A stretch of 64,000 nucleotides of DNA from Thermocaproicibacter melissae (GTDB taxonomy: Bacteria > Bacillota > Clostridia > Oscillospirales > Acutalibacteraceae). Of the stretch, positions 44,533-51,839 are shown piece after piece. Where the stretch lies: contig NZ_CP101827.1 of the NCBI RefSeq assembly GCF_024498295.1, positions 248,001 to 312,000 of the forward strand, in the 5' to 3' direction. The stretch's first letter is position 1; each line of letters starts with the position of its first letter. A program made the position numbers and the translations under genes. The notes beneath the pieces were generated by a model, which did not search any database, was not told the DNA's origin, and saw only the letters and a program-made list of their open reading frames with translations.

Positions 44533-45000
44533 TTGCGGATCCTTGTTGTTTCCGATACCCACCGTGACCGCTATGCCCTGAGGAACGCCCTCTTGGCGCA
44601 GCCGAATGCCGAGGTTGTCATCCACCTTGGCGACGGGGAAGAAGAAGCGAATGAAATGAAACTCAACTTCCCCGAGAAAATGTTCCTTCAGGTGCGCGGC
44701 AACTGCGACTGGGGCAGCACTCTGCCCACCGAGGGCATCGCTCAATTTGAAGGGAAGCGTATTTTCTACACACACGGTTATACTTATAATGTGAAATTCG
44801 GGCTGTATGAAGCCGTTTCGGCGGCACGTGCAAAGAAGGCCGATGTTCTTCTCTTCGGCCACACGCATAACCCGATTGCCGAATACCGCGACGGGCTTTA
44901 CATCATGAACCCGGGCAGCCTGAACGGAAGCAACGGAACCTACGGCACGCTTGACATTACGCCCGCAGGCATCGTTACAAACATCGTTTCCTGCGATTGA
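44533..45000 (+). CDS. YfcE/MJ0936-type metallophosphodiesterase
   Basis: Calcineurin-like phosphoesterase of 155 residues. Metal-binding motifs: LVVSDTHRD (Asp8, His10), HLGDGEEEANE, VRGNCDW and LLFGHTHNP, in the expected order. The family hydrolyses phosphodiesters in vitro; the natural substrate is unknown. TTG start with GGAGGT about eight bases upstream. Divergent from the trio on the other strand. Confidence 0.9.
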   Translation: MRILVVSDTHRDRYALRNALLAQPNAEVVIHLGDGEEEANEMKLNFPEKMFLQVRGNCDWGSTLPTEGIAQFEGKRIFYTHGYTYNVKFGLYEAVSAARAKKADVLLFGHTHNPIAEYRDGLYIMNPGSLNGSNGTYGTLDITPAGIVTNIVSCD

Positions 45001-45131
45001 CAGCGCCGCTCTAAAATGATACTCTAAAAAGAGTCGAATCGGCGCGCGAAACCAGCGTGCCTTTCTCTTCCGGAATGTACCGGAAATACTTTGAAGAATA
45101 TCAATTCAATGAAAAAGAGGGATTTGATTCT

Positions 45132-46832
45132 ATGACGGAATACGACCGCTGGCTCCATGAAAATCTTGATGATCCGGACCTTACGGAGGAGCTTCGCTCC
45201 ATTCAGGGCAAACCTGATGAAATCAACGACCGGTTCTACCGCAACTTAGCGTTCGGCACCGGCGGACTTCGCGGCGTCATCGGTGCAGGCACGAACCGCA
45301 TGAATGTCTATACGGTTCGTAAGGCCACACAGGGCCTTGCCAATTACCTCAATGCACATGGGAAAAACCCCTCCGTTGCCATTGCATACGACAGCCGCAT
45401 TAAGTCCGACTTGTTTGCAAAGCAGGCTGCTGCCGTTCTGGCGGCCAACGGAATTCATGTTCATATCTACCCGTGGCTTTCCCCGACGCCGACCCTTTCT
45501 TGGGCTGTGCGTTACCTCAAGTGCGACGCGGGCATCTGCATCACCGCAAGCCACAATCCCTCAAAATACAACGGCTACAAGGTCTACGGCTCCGATGGCT
45601 GCCAGATTACGCTGAAAATGGCAGACGACATTCTCGCCGCCATCAATGCGCTCGATATTTTCCGTGACGTGAAGCGCATGGATTACGACGAAGCCGTGAA
45701 ATCCGGCATGATCCGCTACATCGACGACAGCGTTATCGACCGCTACCTCGATGAAGTCATGAAGCAGCGCGCGTTCACACGCCCGTGCACCGGCCTCAAA
45801 GTGGTTTACACTCCGCTCAACGGAACCGGCCGTGTCTGCGTGACACGGATTCTCGACATGATCGGCGTCAAAGACGTCACCATCGTTCCGGAGCAGGAGT
45901 TCCCGGACGGCACCTTCAAAACCTGCCCGTACCCGAACCCGGAAATCCGCGAGGCTCTGCAGAAAGGCCTTGAGCTTTGCGAAAAGGTTCAGCCTGACCT
46001 GCTGCTTGCCACAGACCCCGACTGCGACCGCTGCGGAATCGCGGTTCGCCACAACGGGGAATACCGCCTGATGACGGGCAACGAAGTTGGCACCCTTCTG
46101 CTCGACTTCGTGGCGCGTGTGCGCACCGAGGAAGGCACCATGCCGAAGAACCCCGTTGCCGTCACCACCATCGTAAGCACCGACATGGTCACTCCTTTGG
46201 CGGAGCACTACGGCATTGAGCTGCGCCGCGTGCTCACCGGCTTCAAGTATATTGGCGACCAAATCGCCGAGCTCGAATCGGAGGGCGGCGCGAACCGCTA
46301 TGTCTTCGGCTTTGAGGAGAGCTACGGCTACCTCTCCGGCGGCTATGTGCGCGACAAAGACGCCGTTGACGCCAGCATGCTCATCTGCCAGATGGCCTAC
46401 TATTACCGCGAAAAAGGCATGACGCTCATCGACGCGATGGAAGCGCTCTACAAGCAGTACGGCTACTACGAGAACGAGCTGCTGAACTTTGCCTTCGAGG
46501 GCGAAGACGGCATGCGCAAGATGAACGCCATTATGGATACAACCCGGAACAATCCGCCCAAGCAGATTGCCGGCTACGATGTCGTCGGCTGGAGCGATTA
46601 CCTCGAATCCGTGCGGTATGACGGTGACAAGACTTCGCCCATCACTCTGCCGAAATCCAACGTTCTCGAATACCGTCTCTCGAACGGCGGCAAGCTGATT
46701 GTCCGCCCGAGCGGCACCGAGCCGAAGATTAAAGTCTATCTTTCCGCGAACGGCAAAAACAAGGAAGAATCCCTCGCCGAAGTGGCAAAGCTGCGCGAGG
46801 CCGCGCCCGTTCTGCTCGGCATCCAGAAATAA
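45132..46832 (+). CDS. Alpha-phosphoglucomutase (PgcA-type)
   Basis: Phosphohexomutase of 566 residues. Seen: AFGTGGLRGVIGAGTNRMN, the phosphoserine loop GICITASHNPSKYNGYK, metal-binding ATDPDCDRCGIAV, the sugar loop GFEESYGYLSGGYVRDKD and the phosphate loop RPSGTEPKIKVYL. This long form matches Bacillus PgcA (glucose 1-P/6-P). With galK and galE at 61-63 kb it could feed galactose carbon into glycolysis. ATG at 45132 is chosen by family start and a GAGGG site; the open frame runs 25 codons further. Confidence 0.94.
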   Translation: MTEYDRWLHENLDDPDLTEELRSIQGKPDEINDRFYRNLAFGTGGLRGVIGAGTNRMNVYTVRKATQGLANYLNAHGKNPSVAIAYDSRIKSDLFAKQAAAVLAANGIHVHIYPWLSPTPTLSWAVRYLKCDAGICITASHNPSKYNGYKVYGSDGCQITLKMADDILAAINALDIFRDVKRMDYDEAVKSGMIRYIDDSVIDRYLDEVMKQRAFTRPCTGLKVVYTPLNGTGRVCVTRILDMIGVKDVTIVPEQEFPDGTFKTCPYPNPEIREALQKGLELCEKVQPDLLLATDPDCDRCGIAVRHNGEYRLMTGNEVGTLLLDFVARVRTEEGTMPKNPVAVTTIVSTDMVTPLAEHYGIELRRVLTGFKYIGDQIAELESEGGANRYVFGFEESYGYLSGGYVRDKDAVDASMLICQMAYYYREKGMTLIDAMEALYKQYGYYENELLNFAFEGEDGMRKMNAIMDTTRNNPPKQIAGYDVVGWSDYLESVRYDGDKTSPITLPKSNVLEYRLSNGGKLIVRPSGTEPKIKVYLSANGKNKEESLAEVAKLREAAPVLLGIQK

Positions 46833-46847
46833 CGGCATAAAATTTAA

Positions 46848-46878
46848 GCGCTGAGGTTTTTCGCCTCAGCGCTTTTTT
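46848..46878 (+). terminator. Terminator after phosphoglucomutase
   Basis: GCGCTGAGG and CCTCAGCGC close a seven-base loop, with TTTTTT following. Also suited to the convergent XRE gene. Confidence 0.92.
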
Positions 46879-46892
46879 ATCCGCACAATCCC

Positions 46893-47102
46893 TTATTCAA
46901 AGTAAAACAAATCTTCCAATTTTTTGTCGAGCGCGGTGCACAGAATCAGCGCAAGCTTTGCCGCGGGATTAAACTGCCCCGTTTCAATGGAGCTGATGGT
47001 ATTTCGGGAAACACCCACCATTTCGGCAAGCTGTGCCTGCGAAATTTTGCACTCCGCGCGGGCCTCTTTCAAACGGTTTTTCAAAATCAGCTTTTCATCC
47101 AT
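46893..47102 (-). CDS. Small XRE-family HTH regulator
   Basis: A 69-residue regulator consisting only of a HTH domain: KNRLKEARAECKISQAQLAE, then VGVSRNTISSIETGQFNP and ALILCTALDKKLEDLFYF. This YozG/YvaO-like mini-repressor type is often paired with a small membrane protein. The first base of its ATG overlaps the stop of a possible 33-residue membrane ORF (TAATG). Confidence 0.92.
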   Translation of the reverse strand: MDEKLILKNRLKEARAECKISQAQLAEMVGVSRNTISSIETGQFNPAAKLALILCTALDKKLEDLFYFE

Positions 47103-47203
47103 TACATGACACCCGTAATTCTGAGGAGATATAAAACGAGGAAAAAGGCGAACAGGGCAAGGAAATGCCCCTTTCTATGCCAAGTTTTCTTGGCATTTTT
47201 CAC
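47102..47203 (-). CDS. Possible 33-residue membrane peptide
   Basis: GTG start at 47201-47203, stop coupled to the XRE ATG by TAATG. The product has a basic N-terminus (KNAKKTWHRKG) and one hydrophobic helix (FLALFAFFLVLYLL). No good ribosome site is visible before the GTG, so translation is uncertain; coupling and composition are the only support. It might be a fragment of the larger membrane protein often found with such regulators. Confidence 0.35.
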   Translation of the reverse strand: MKNAKKTWHRKGHFLALFAFFLVLYLLRITGVM

Positions 47204-47223
47204 AGGAATGCAGCCGCACAACA

Positions 47224-47256
47224 AAAAATCCCCGAAGGAAATTCCTCCGGGGATTT
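47224..47256 (-). terminator. Terminator of the SDR gene
   Basis: Minus strand AAATCCCCG pairs with CGGGGATTT, then TTTTTTG. It lies 20 bases past the SDR stop codon. Confidence 0.85.
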
Positions 47257-47275
47257 GCTTTGCTTGTTTTTGAAA

Positions 47276-48052
47276 TCAGGTAATGGAAAGGCCGCCGTCT
47301 ACTACGAAGAACTGGCCGTTCACATAGCTGCACGCATCGGAAGAGAGGAACAGAATCGGTCCGTTCATTTCGCCGCGGGCACCCGGGCGGGAAGCCGGGC
47401 ACAGCGCGTTGTACATCTTCATGAATCCCTCGTGCTTGAACAGCGTGCCTTCGGTCATTTCAGACTCGAACAGGCCCGGGCCAAGCGCGTTGACGGTGAT
47501 GTTGTAGCGTGCGTAGGTCGCAGCCATAGCCTTTGTAAGGCCGAGCACAGCCGCCTTGGAGGTGTTGTAAACGTGGCGGACGAGCGTATCCTCTTTATCG
47601 GCGATGATTGCGTTGACCGAAGCGATGTTGACGATTCTGCCGTATTTACGCTCTTTCATGCCGGGGATGACATATTTGCTCATGAGGAAGATGCCCTTGA
47701 CGTTGATGTCCATGGAACGATCCCACAGCTCGGTGGTGAGGTTCTCAACGGAACCGCCCTGAGCGACGCCTGCGTCGTTGAGCAGAATATCGATTTTGCC
47801 GTACTGCTTGAGCACTTCCTCAACAGCAGCCTTTACGCTCTCCTCTTTGGAGACGTCGCACTGAACGGCAATTGCCTTGCGGCCGGTTTTCTCCTTAATT
47901 TCGTTGCAGACAGCTTCCAGCTTTTCCTTACGGCGTGCGAGAAGAGCAACGTCTGCACCCTGTTCTGCGTAAGCGCGCGCCGCGTCGGCACCCAGGCCGC
48001 TCGAAGCGCCGGTAATCACGGCAACTTTGCCGGTTAAATCAAACATATTCAT
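47276..48052 (-). CDS. Short-chain dehydrogenase/reductase
   Basis: Classical SDR of 258 residues. TGASSGLG (about 13-20) binds NAD(P); NDAG replaces the usual NNAG; the catalytic Ser-Tyr-Lys lies in NIASVNAI and YNTSKAA; GPGLFESEM and the C-terminal FVVDGGLSIT are typical. Arg39-Arg40 after the second strand (LLARRKEK) hints at NADPH. Substrate unknown; gluconate 5-dehydrogenase-like enzymes are the nearest I can suggest. ATG chosen with GGGAGG upstream, 18 codons inside the open frame. Confidence 0.9.
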   Translation of the reverse strand: MNMFDLTGKVAVITGASSGLGADAARAYAEQGADVALLARRKEKLEAVCNEIKEKTGRKAIAVQCDVSKEESVKAAVEEVLKQYGKIDILLNDAGVAQGGSVENLTTELWDRSMDINVKGIFLMSKYVIPGMKERKYGRIVNIASVNAIIADKEDTLVRHVYNTSKAAVLGLTKAMAATYARYNITVNALGPGLFESEMTEGTLFKHEGFMKMYNALCPASRPGARGEMNGPILFLSSDACSYVNGQFFVVDGGLSIT

Positions 48053-48124
48053 TGAAAAAAGTCCTCCCTTTTTCTTCGGCGGTGCCGCACTTTGCGGTCC
48101 GGCCATCCACCGTTATCTGCATTT

Positions 48125-48154
48125 ATTATACCCTAACATCCGTAGGAACTGCAA
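48125..48154 (-). promoter_or_regulatory. Promoter of the SDR gene
   Basis: TTGCAG (48149-48154), 18 bases, TATAAT (48125-48130) on the minus strand, about 70 bases before the SDR start. Confidence 0.6.
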
Positions 48155-48200
48155 GAAAAGATTGAAAAATTTTTATCAAAGTCATGAAAAGAAAAAACGA

Positions 48201-48536
48201 TTACTTAATAATTTCAATTTGGCCAATAAAAGGCAGCGGAACCGCCCTGCCGCTGTAGGCACGAACCATTCCCAAAATTACGAGGAGGAACATAAACAGA
48301 GAGAAAAAATTGTTCAGAATCCAACCGATCAGCGGAATCCACTTCAGGATGAAATGGACAATGACCCACACGAGCAGCAGCACAAGCCCTTGGTTTGCGT
48401 GAAATCTGCCGTAGCGGGAATCCGGGTGGACGACGAGCGGCAAAAAGAAAAGGAAGGGTATGTAGGCAAGTACGCTGACAGCTCTGTTGTTTTGCACGTC
48501 AATTGGATCGTATTGCTCCCCGTAAAAGCCATTCAT
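48201..48536 (-). CDS. Small polytopic membrane protein (DUF4870-like)
   Basis: A 111-residue protein with three hydrophobic segments (VLAYIPFLFFLPLVV, GLVLLLVWVIVHFILKWIPLIG, FMFLLVILGMV). The DSRYGRFHANQGLVLL motif between the first two is the DUF4870/YtxC-like signature. Function unknown. An extended -10 (TGGTATACT) lies 32 bases upstream on the minus strand. Confidence 0.78.
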   Translation of the reverse strand: MNGFYGEQYDPIDVQNNRAVSVLAYIPFLFFLPLVVHPDSRYGRFHANQGLVLLLVWVIVHFILKWIPLIGWILNNFFSLFMFLLVILGMVRAYSGRAVPLPFIGQIEIIK

Positions 48537-48913
48537 AACACAGGCCTCCTACACCGTATTTCCCAAAAGTATACCACACCCGCAGCGCGGAAAAAATACT
48601 TTTGGGGTTCTTTCGGAACCAAAATCGCCGCCTTTTTCAGGCGGCGATTTTGGAAGAGGAAGAAGAAAGTATATGAAATTGAAAGTCCTCCAATGGAAGA
48701 ACGTATAGTTTGATTTGCGGGGCGGTGGTCCGGTATTCCGACCTCACCGCCGCCCCCGCAGAATTTTGCGTTCCTGTTTCTGTGTTTCCCTTTCGGAACG
48801 ACTTCATTTTATCCAGCTATTATGTATGAAACATGACAGCTTTTTGAAAAATCCGTGCTATTTTTATGAACAATCCATGAATTCGACCGATCTTCCGGTG
48901 TGTAATGGAGGGT
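48537..48913. other. 377-base intergenic region with two strong hairpins
   Basis: No gene is convincing. A 13-bp stem AAAATCGCCGCCT/AGGCGGCGATTTT (48620-48652) is a bidirectional terminator shape. A larger stem spans 48716-48760: TGCGGGGCGGTG... against ...CACCGCCGCCCCCGCA with single-base bulges and a short TATT loop. Neither adjoins a stop codon closely; thiT ends at 48914 and could use the second. Confidence 0.55.
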
Positions 48914-49501
48914 TCACTCCACCGTGAGAAACCTGCCTAATGGGCGGTAAATCAGCAGACCCACCCCAAGGCAGATGGCGAAATCCGGCAGAAGAAACTG
49001 CCCGTTATAAACAAGCGAGTACAAGAGTAAATGCCCCTTCCACTCTTCCGGCAGAAACGAATCATACGCCATCACGCCCGCAACCACAACCCACACATAT
49101 CGCAGAAAAACGCTGGTGAACATTCCGAGAACATACTTTTTCGGGCCATGTCCGTAGATGCCCGCAAGACCGAGCGCCGTGTAGGCCAGCAGGTAGTCCT
49201 CAAGAATCGAAACCACCAAAGCCGTGGGCGTCAGGCCCCACGAAAGAAGCTGGCCAAGGTCAAGCAATAGTTGAATCACGCTGTAAGTGAAGGCGGTCAA
49301 AACTCCCCATTTTGGGCCGTACTTGTAGCCGATGAGCAGCACGGGGAGCATGCTGCAGAGCGTCACCGACCCGCCGAGCGGCATTTGAAAAATCTTCACC
49401 ATGCTGAGCGCCGTTGCAAGGCCGAGCATAACGGCACTTTCTACAAGACGAAGCACATGCGGGTCCAGGCCAGAGCGCTTTTTGTTTGGAACTGTTTCCA
49501 T
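48914..49501 (-). CDS. thiT: Thiamine ECF transporter S component ThiT
   Basis: A 195-residue S component with six hydrophobic segments that binds thiamine and docks to a shared ECF module encoded elsewhere. Seen: LATALSMVKIFQMPLGGSVTLCSMLP (loop that binds EcfT and substrate; residues about 28-53) and the substrate-site WGLTPTALVVSILEDYLLAY and KGHLLLYSLVYNGQFLLP. GGAGG lies nine bases before the ATG. Identity is confirmed by the TPP riboswitch just upstream. Confidence 0.95.
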   Translation of the reverse strand: METVPNKKRSGLDPHVLRLVESAVMLGLATALSMVKIFQMPLGGSVTLCSMLPVLLIGYKYGPKWGVLTAFTYSVIQLLLDLGQLLSWGLTPTALVVSILEDYLLAYTALGLAGIYGHGPKKYVLGMFTSVFLRYVWVVVAGVMAYDSFLPEEWKGHLLLYSLVYNGQFLLPDFAICLGVGLLIYRPLGRFLTVE

Positions 49502-49571
49502 TTCAAAAGACCTCCGTTAAATTTCCTCTCCGCATAATGCCGTTCGGAATACGCCGCAGTCCCGCGGGCAT

Positions 49572-49605
49572 GAAAAAAGCTCCGCGGGAATCTGCCCGCG
49601 AAGCT
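49572..49605 (-). terminator. Terminator in the TPP riboswitch expression platform
   Basis: On minus, AGCTTCGCGGG pairs with CCCGCGGAGCT (one mismatch-tolerant G-U pair) and TTTTTT follows. Lying between aptamer and thiT, it gives transcriptional OFF control by TPP. Confidence 0.85.
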
Positions 49606-49716
49606 GATAAGTACAAATACTTTTCCTCCGCTGGCATTATCCAGATCAGGTTTAAGGGTTCAAAGCGTCTATCCGCTTCATCTCAGCCGGGAATACCCAG
49701 CACCCCTCTATGTAAT
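49606..49716 (-). promoter_or_regulatory. TPP riboswitch (THI element) of thiT
   Basis: On the minus strand the aptamer reads GGGGTGCTGGG, then GGCTGAGATGA (pyrimidine-binding J3/2), then ACCTGATCTGGATAATGCCA and GCGGAGGAAA, the canonical THI box in order. High TPP would favour the downstream terminator and cut thiamine uptake. Confidence 0.97.
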
Positions 49717-49743
49717 TTTCTGTTTCTCATCTTACTGCGCAGC

Positions 49744-50400
49744 TCAGGTTTTGTCAAGCAGCAGGCGGATAATGTCCGCCGGCGTGCGTGCGAAAACCGT
49801 TCCGCCCTCGTTGCGCATTTCCTCCTCGGTGCCGAAACCGTACAGCACACCGAGGAACTGCGTTCCCGCGTTGCGGGCGCCGGCTGCGTCGTATTTCGTG
49901 TCGCCGATCATCACCGCGCGGGAAGGAGCAACAGAAAGCTTTTCGAGCACGGGAATAATCAGCTCTTCCTTTCCGTTGCCGCGGTCGCTTTCATCGGCCG
50001 CGCTGATAGCATCAAAATATTTTTTAAGCCCAAAGTGCGAGAGAACGTCCATCGCCATCGACTCCGGCTTTGAGGTGGCAACGGCGAGGAGTTTTCCCTC
50101 TGCGCGGAGTTTTTCAAGCACAGGGAAGATTCCGTCATAAACCCCGTTGTTGAAGACGCCGCCTGCGCGGTAGAGCGCACGGTAGCGGTCGATTCCCTCC
50201 TGCGCCTCCTCCGATGTCATGTGGCAGAATGTCACATAGCTGTCATAAAGAGGCGGACCGATGAACTTACGGAGGGTCTCCGGCGGGGGCACGGGGCGGC
50301 CCATCTCCTTGAGGACGCGGGTTACGCAATCTATGATTCCAGGGCCGGAATTCGTCAGCGTACCGTCAAGGTCAAACAAAACAAGGTCAAACTGCTTCAT
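49744..50400 (-). CDS. HAD-superfamily phosphatase (Gph/PpaX-like)
   Basis: A 218-residue HAD subfamily IA hydrolase. Motif I LFDLDGTLTNSG (Asp9, Asp11), motif II AVATSKP, motif III lysine with ADESDRGNGKEELI and motif IV MIGDTKYDAAGA. Phosphoglycolate or similar small phosphate esters are plausible; substrate unproven. It overlaps the thioesterase gene upstream by four bases. Confidence 0.9.
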   Translation of the reverse strand: MKQFDLVLFDLDGTLTNSGPGIIDCVTRVLKEMGRPVPPPETLRKFIGPPLYDSYVTFCHMTSEEAQEGIDRYRALYRAGGVFNNGVYDGIFPVLEKLRAEGKLLAVATSKPESMAMDVLSHFGLKKYFDAISAADESDRGNGKEELIIPVLEKLSVAPSRAVMIGDTKYDAAGARNAGTQFLGVLYGFGTEEEMRNEGGTVFARTPADIIRLLLDKT

Positions 50401-50783
50401 TTGCTCACCTTGCGGGCAAGAGCCTTTTCCGTGAAACGTTCTGATTTTACGCTCACGCGTTCATGCGTACCGTCTGCAATCGGACCCGCTTCGTCGTTCG
50501 CCGTCAGGCGGAAGCGGAATACGCGGTCGGTCTGTTCTGTCAGTTCCGCCTCTATGGTAATTTTTGCGCCGCAAGGTGTAGGTGCGGTGTGGTGCACGGT
50601 GATTTCCGTACCGACGGTGGTGAGGCCGTCTGCTAAGAATTCCTGCGCGATTTCCGCTGCAGCGCCTTCAAACAGCGTCGCCAAAACTGGAGTTGCCAGA
50701 ACCGGCAGGGAACCGCTTCCCACACGTTCGGCAAGCATTTCTTCGGTTACCGTATAGTTTTTTGTGATTCTCTTCGCCGTCAT
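50397..50783 (-). CDS. FlK-like hotdog-fold thioesterase
   Basis: A 128-residue protein resembling fluoroacetyl-CoA thioesterase FlK and its relatives: LPVLATPVLATLFEGAA (Thr and Glu of the catalytic set) and IADGTHERVSV (His). The family hydrolyses small acyl-CoAs; most members are not involved with fluoroacetate. Coupled to the HAD gene (ATGA-type overlap). Confidence 0.87.
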   Translation of the reverse strand: MTAKRITKNYTVTEEMLAERVGSGSLPVLATPVLATLFEGAAAEIAQEFLADGLTTVGTEITVHHTAPTPCGAKITIEAELTEQTDRVFRFRLTANDEAGPIADGTHERVSVKSERFTEKALARKVSK

Positions 50784-50825
50784 TTTCTTCCTCCGTTTCT
50801 AGACAAACCTTTTCCGTATTTTATG

Positions 50826-50831
50826 ATTATA
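50826..50831 (-). promoter_or_regulatory. Extended -10 promoter of the thioesterase-HAD pair
   Basis: On minus the sequence ATGGTATAAT holds a TGnTATAAT extended -10; a matching -35 is not evident. It lies 43 bases upstream of the start codon. Confidence 0.55.
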
Positions 50832-50941
50832 CCATATCGAACCGGCCTCTATCACCCCTGATTGTTCACAACAGAAAGGTTGAGCCGCTGCATTTTTTAT
50901 GCGTTTTACCGGAGGTTCTGGGAAACGGCGTGCGGACATGG

Positions 50942-50947
50942 TATAAT
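50942..50947 (+). promoter_or_regulatory. Extended -10 promoter of the DUF1624 gene
   Basis: Plus-strand ATGGTATAAT, the same ten bases as the divergent promoter at 50826. A leader of about 45 bases follows. Confidence 0.55.
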
Positions 50948-50996
50948 GTAAAAATGGACGCCTGCTTTTAGCCGCGGGCAGAAGATTTGAGGGATT

Positions 50997-51773
50997 ATGA
51001 TGAATGAAGGCGCACCGCTGAAAACAGGCCGCATCTACACCATGGACGAGCTCCGCGGCCTCGCGGTTTTCTGCATGATTTTTTACCACGGCTTTTACAC
51101 GGTCGGCTACCTGTTCGGCAATTTCTGGGGCAGGTTCTTTTTTCAATTTTTCACTCCGGCCGAGCCGTTTTTCGCCGGTCTGTTCATGTTTATTTCCGGC
51201 ATTGCCTGCAACCTCTCGCACTCGAACCTTGCACGAGGTCTGAAGCTGTTCGCCATTGCCATGGGCGTAACCCTCGTAACCGCGCTTGTTGTGCCGGAGG
51301 ATATTATCACTTTCGGAATTCTGCACTTCCTTTCAGTCTGCATGATTCTCGCCGGACTCCTGAAACCGGCCATTGACCGCTGCCGTTCTATCTGGATACC
51401 CGTAGCGTTATGCGTCTTTCTGTATATTTTTACTATGAATATACAGTACGGATATTTTGGTCCGGGCGGAATGCTTAAGCTGATGCTGCCGCAGGGGCTT
51501 TATTCGACCAACTGGCTTGCGCCGCTCGGATTTCATAACGAAGACTTCATGAGCGCCGATTATTTCCCGATGCTGCCGTGGATTTTCGTCTACGCGGCCG
51601 GCATTTTCGTCGGCAAGCTGGCAAAGGCGGGGAAATTTCCGAAGGCGCTTTACAAGTCGCGCGTTCCGGTCTTTGGCTGGATGGGCCGCCATGCGCTGAT
51701 TCTTTACATCGTTCATCAGCCGGTTATCTACGGCGTGTGCCTGCTGATTCAGGCGCTTGTCTCTCACGGATAA
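50997..51773 (+). CDS. DUF1624 / heparan-alpha-glucosaminide N-acetyltransferase-like membrane protein
   Basis: A 258-residue polytopic protein with about seven TM segments. Seen: YTMDELRGLAVFCMIFYHGFY (the DxxRG and His region), LFMFISGIACNLS, ITFGILHFLSVCMILA, PMLPWIFVYAAGIFVG and HALILYIVHQPVIYG at the end. Relatives transfer acyl groups to sugars at the membrane; the substrate is unknown. GAGGG precedes the two adjacent ATG codons at 50997 and 51000. Confidence 0.85.
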   Translation: MMNEGAPLKTGRIYTMDELRGLAVFCMIFYHGFYTVGYLFGNFWGRFFFQFFTPAEPFFAGLFMFISGIACNLSHSNLARGLKLFAIAMGVTLVTALVVPEDIITFGILHFLSVCMILAGLLKPAIDRCRSIWIPVALCVFLYIFTMNIQYGYFGPGGMLKLMLPQGLYSTNWLAPLGFHNEDFMSADYFPMLPWIFVYAAGIFVGKLAKAGKFPKALYKSRVPVFGWMGRHALILYIVHQPVIYGVCLLIQALVSHG

Positions 51774-51839
51774 ATTGCGCCGCTGTTTCGGGGACGGCCC
51801 GGAAGGCTGCGGCTGAATACGCAAAAAGAAGGGGAAACA

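Noticed and set aside
49486-50073. 195-codon plus-strand frame over the TPP riboswitch
   Set aside because: It overlaps the riboswitch and the HAD gene on the opposite strand and shows no protein features.
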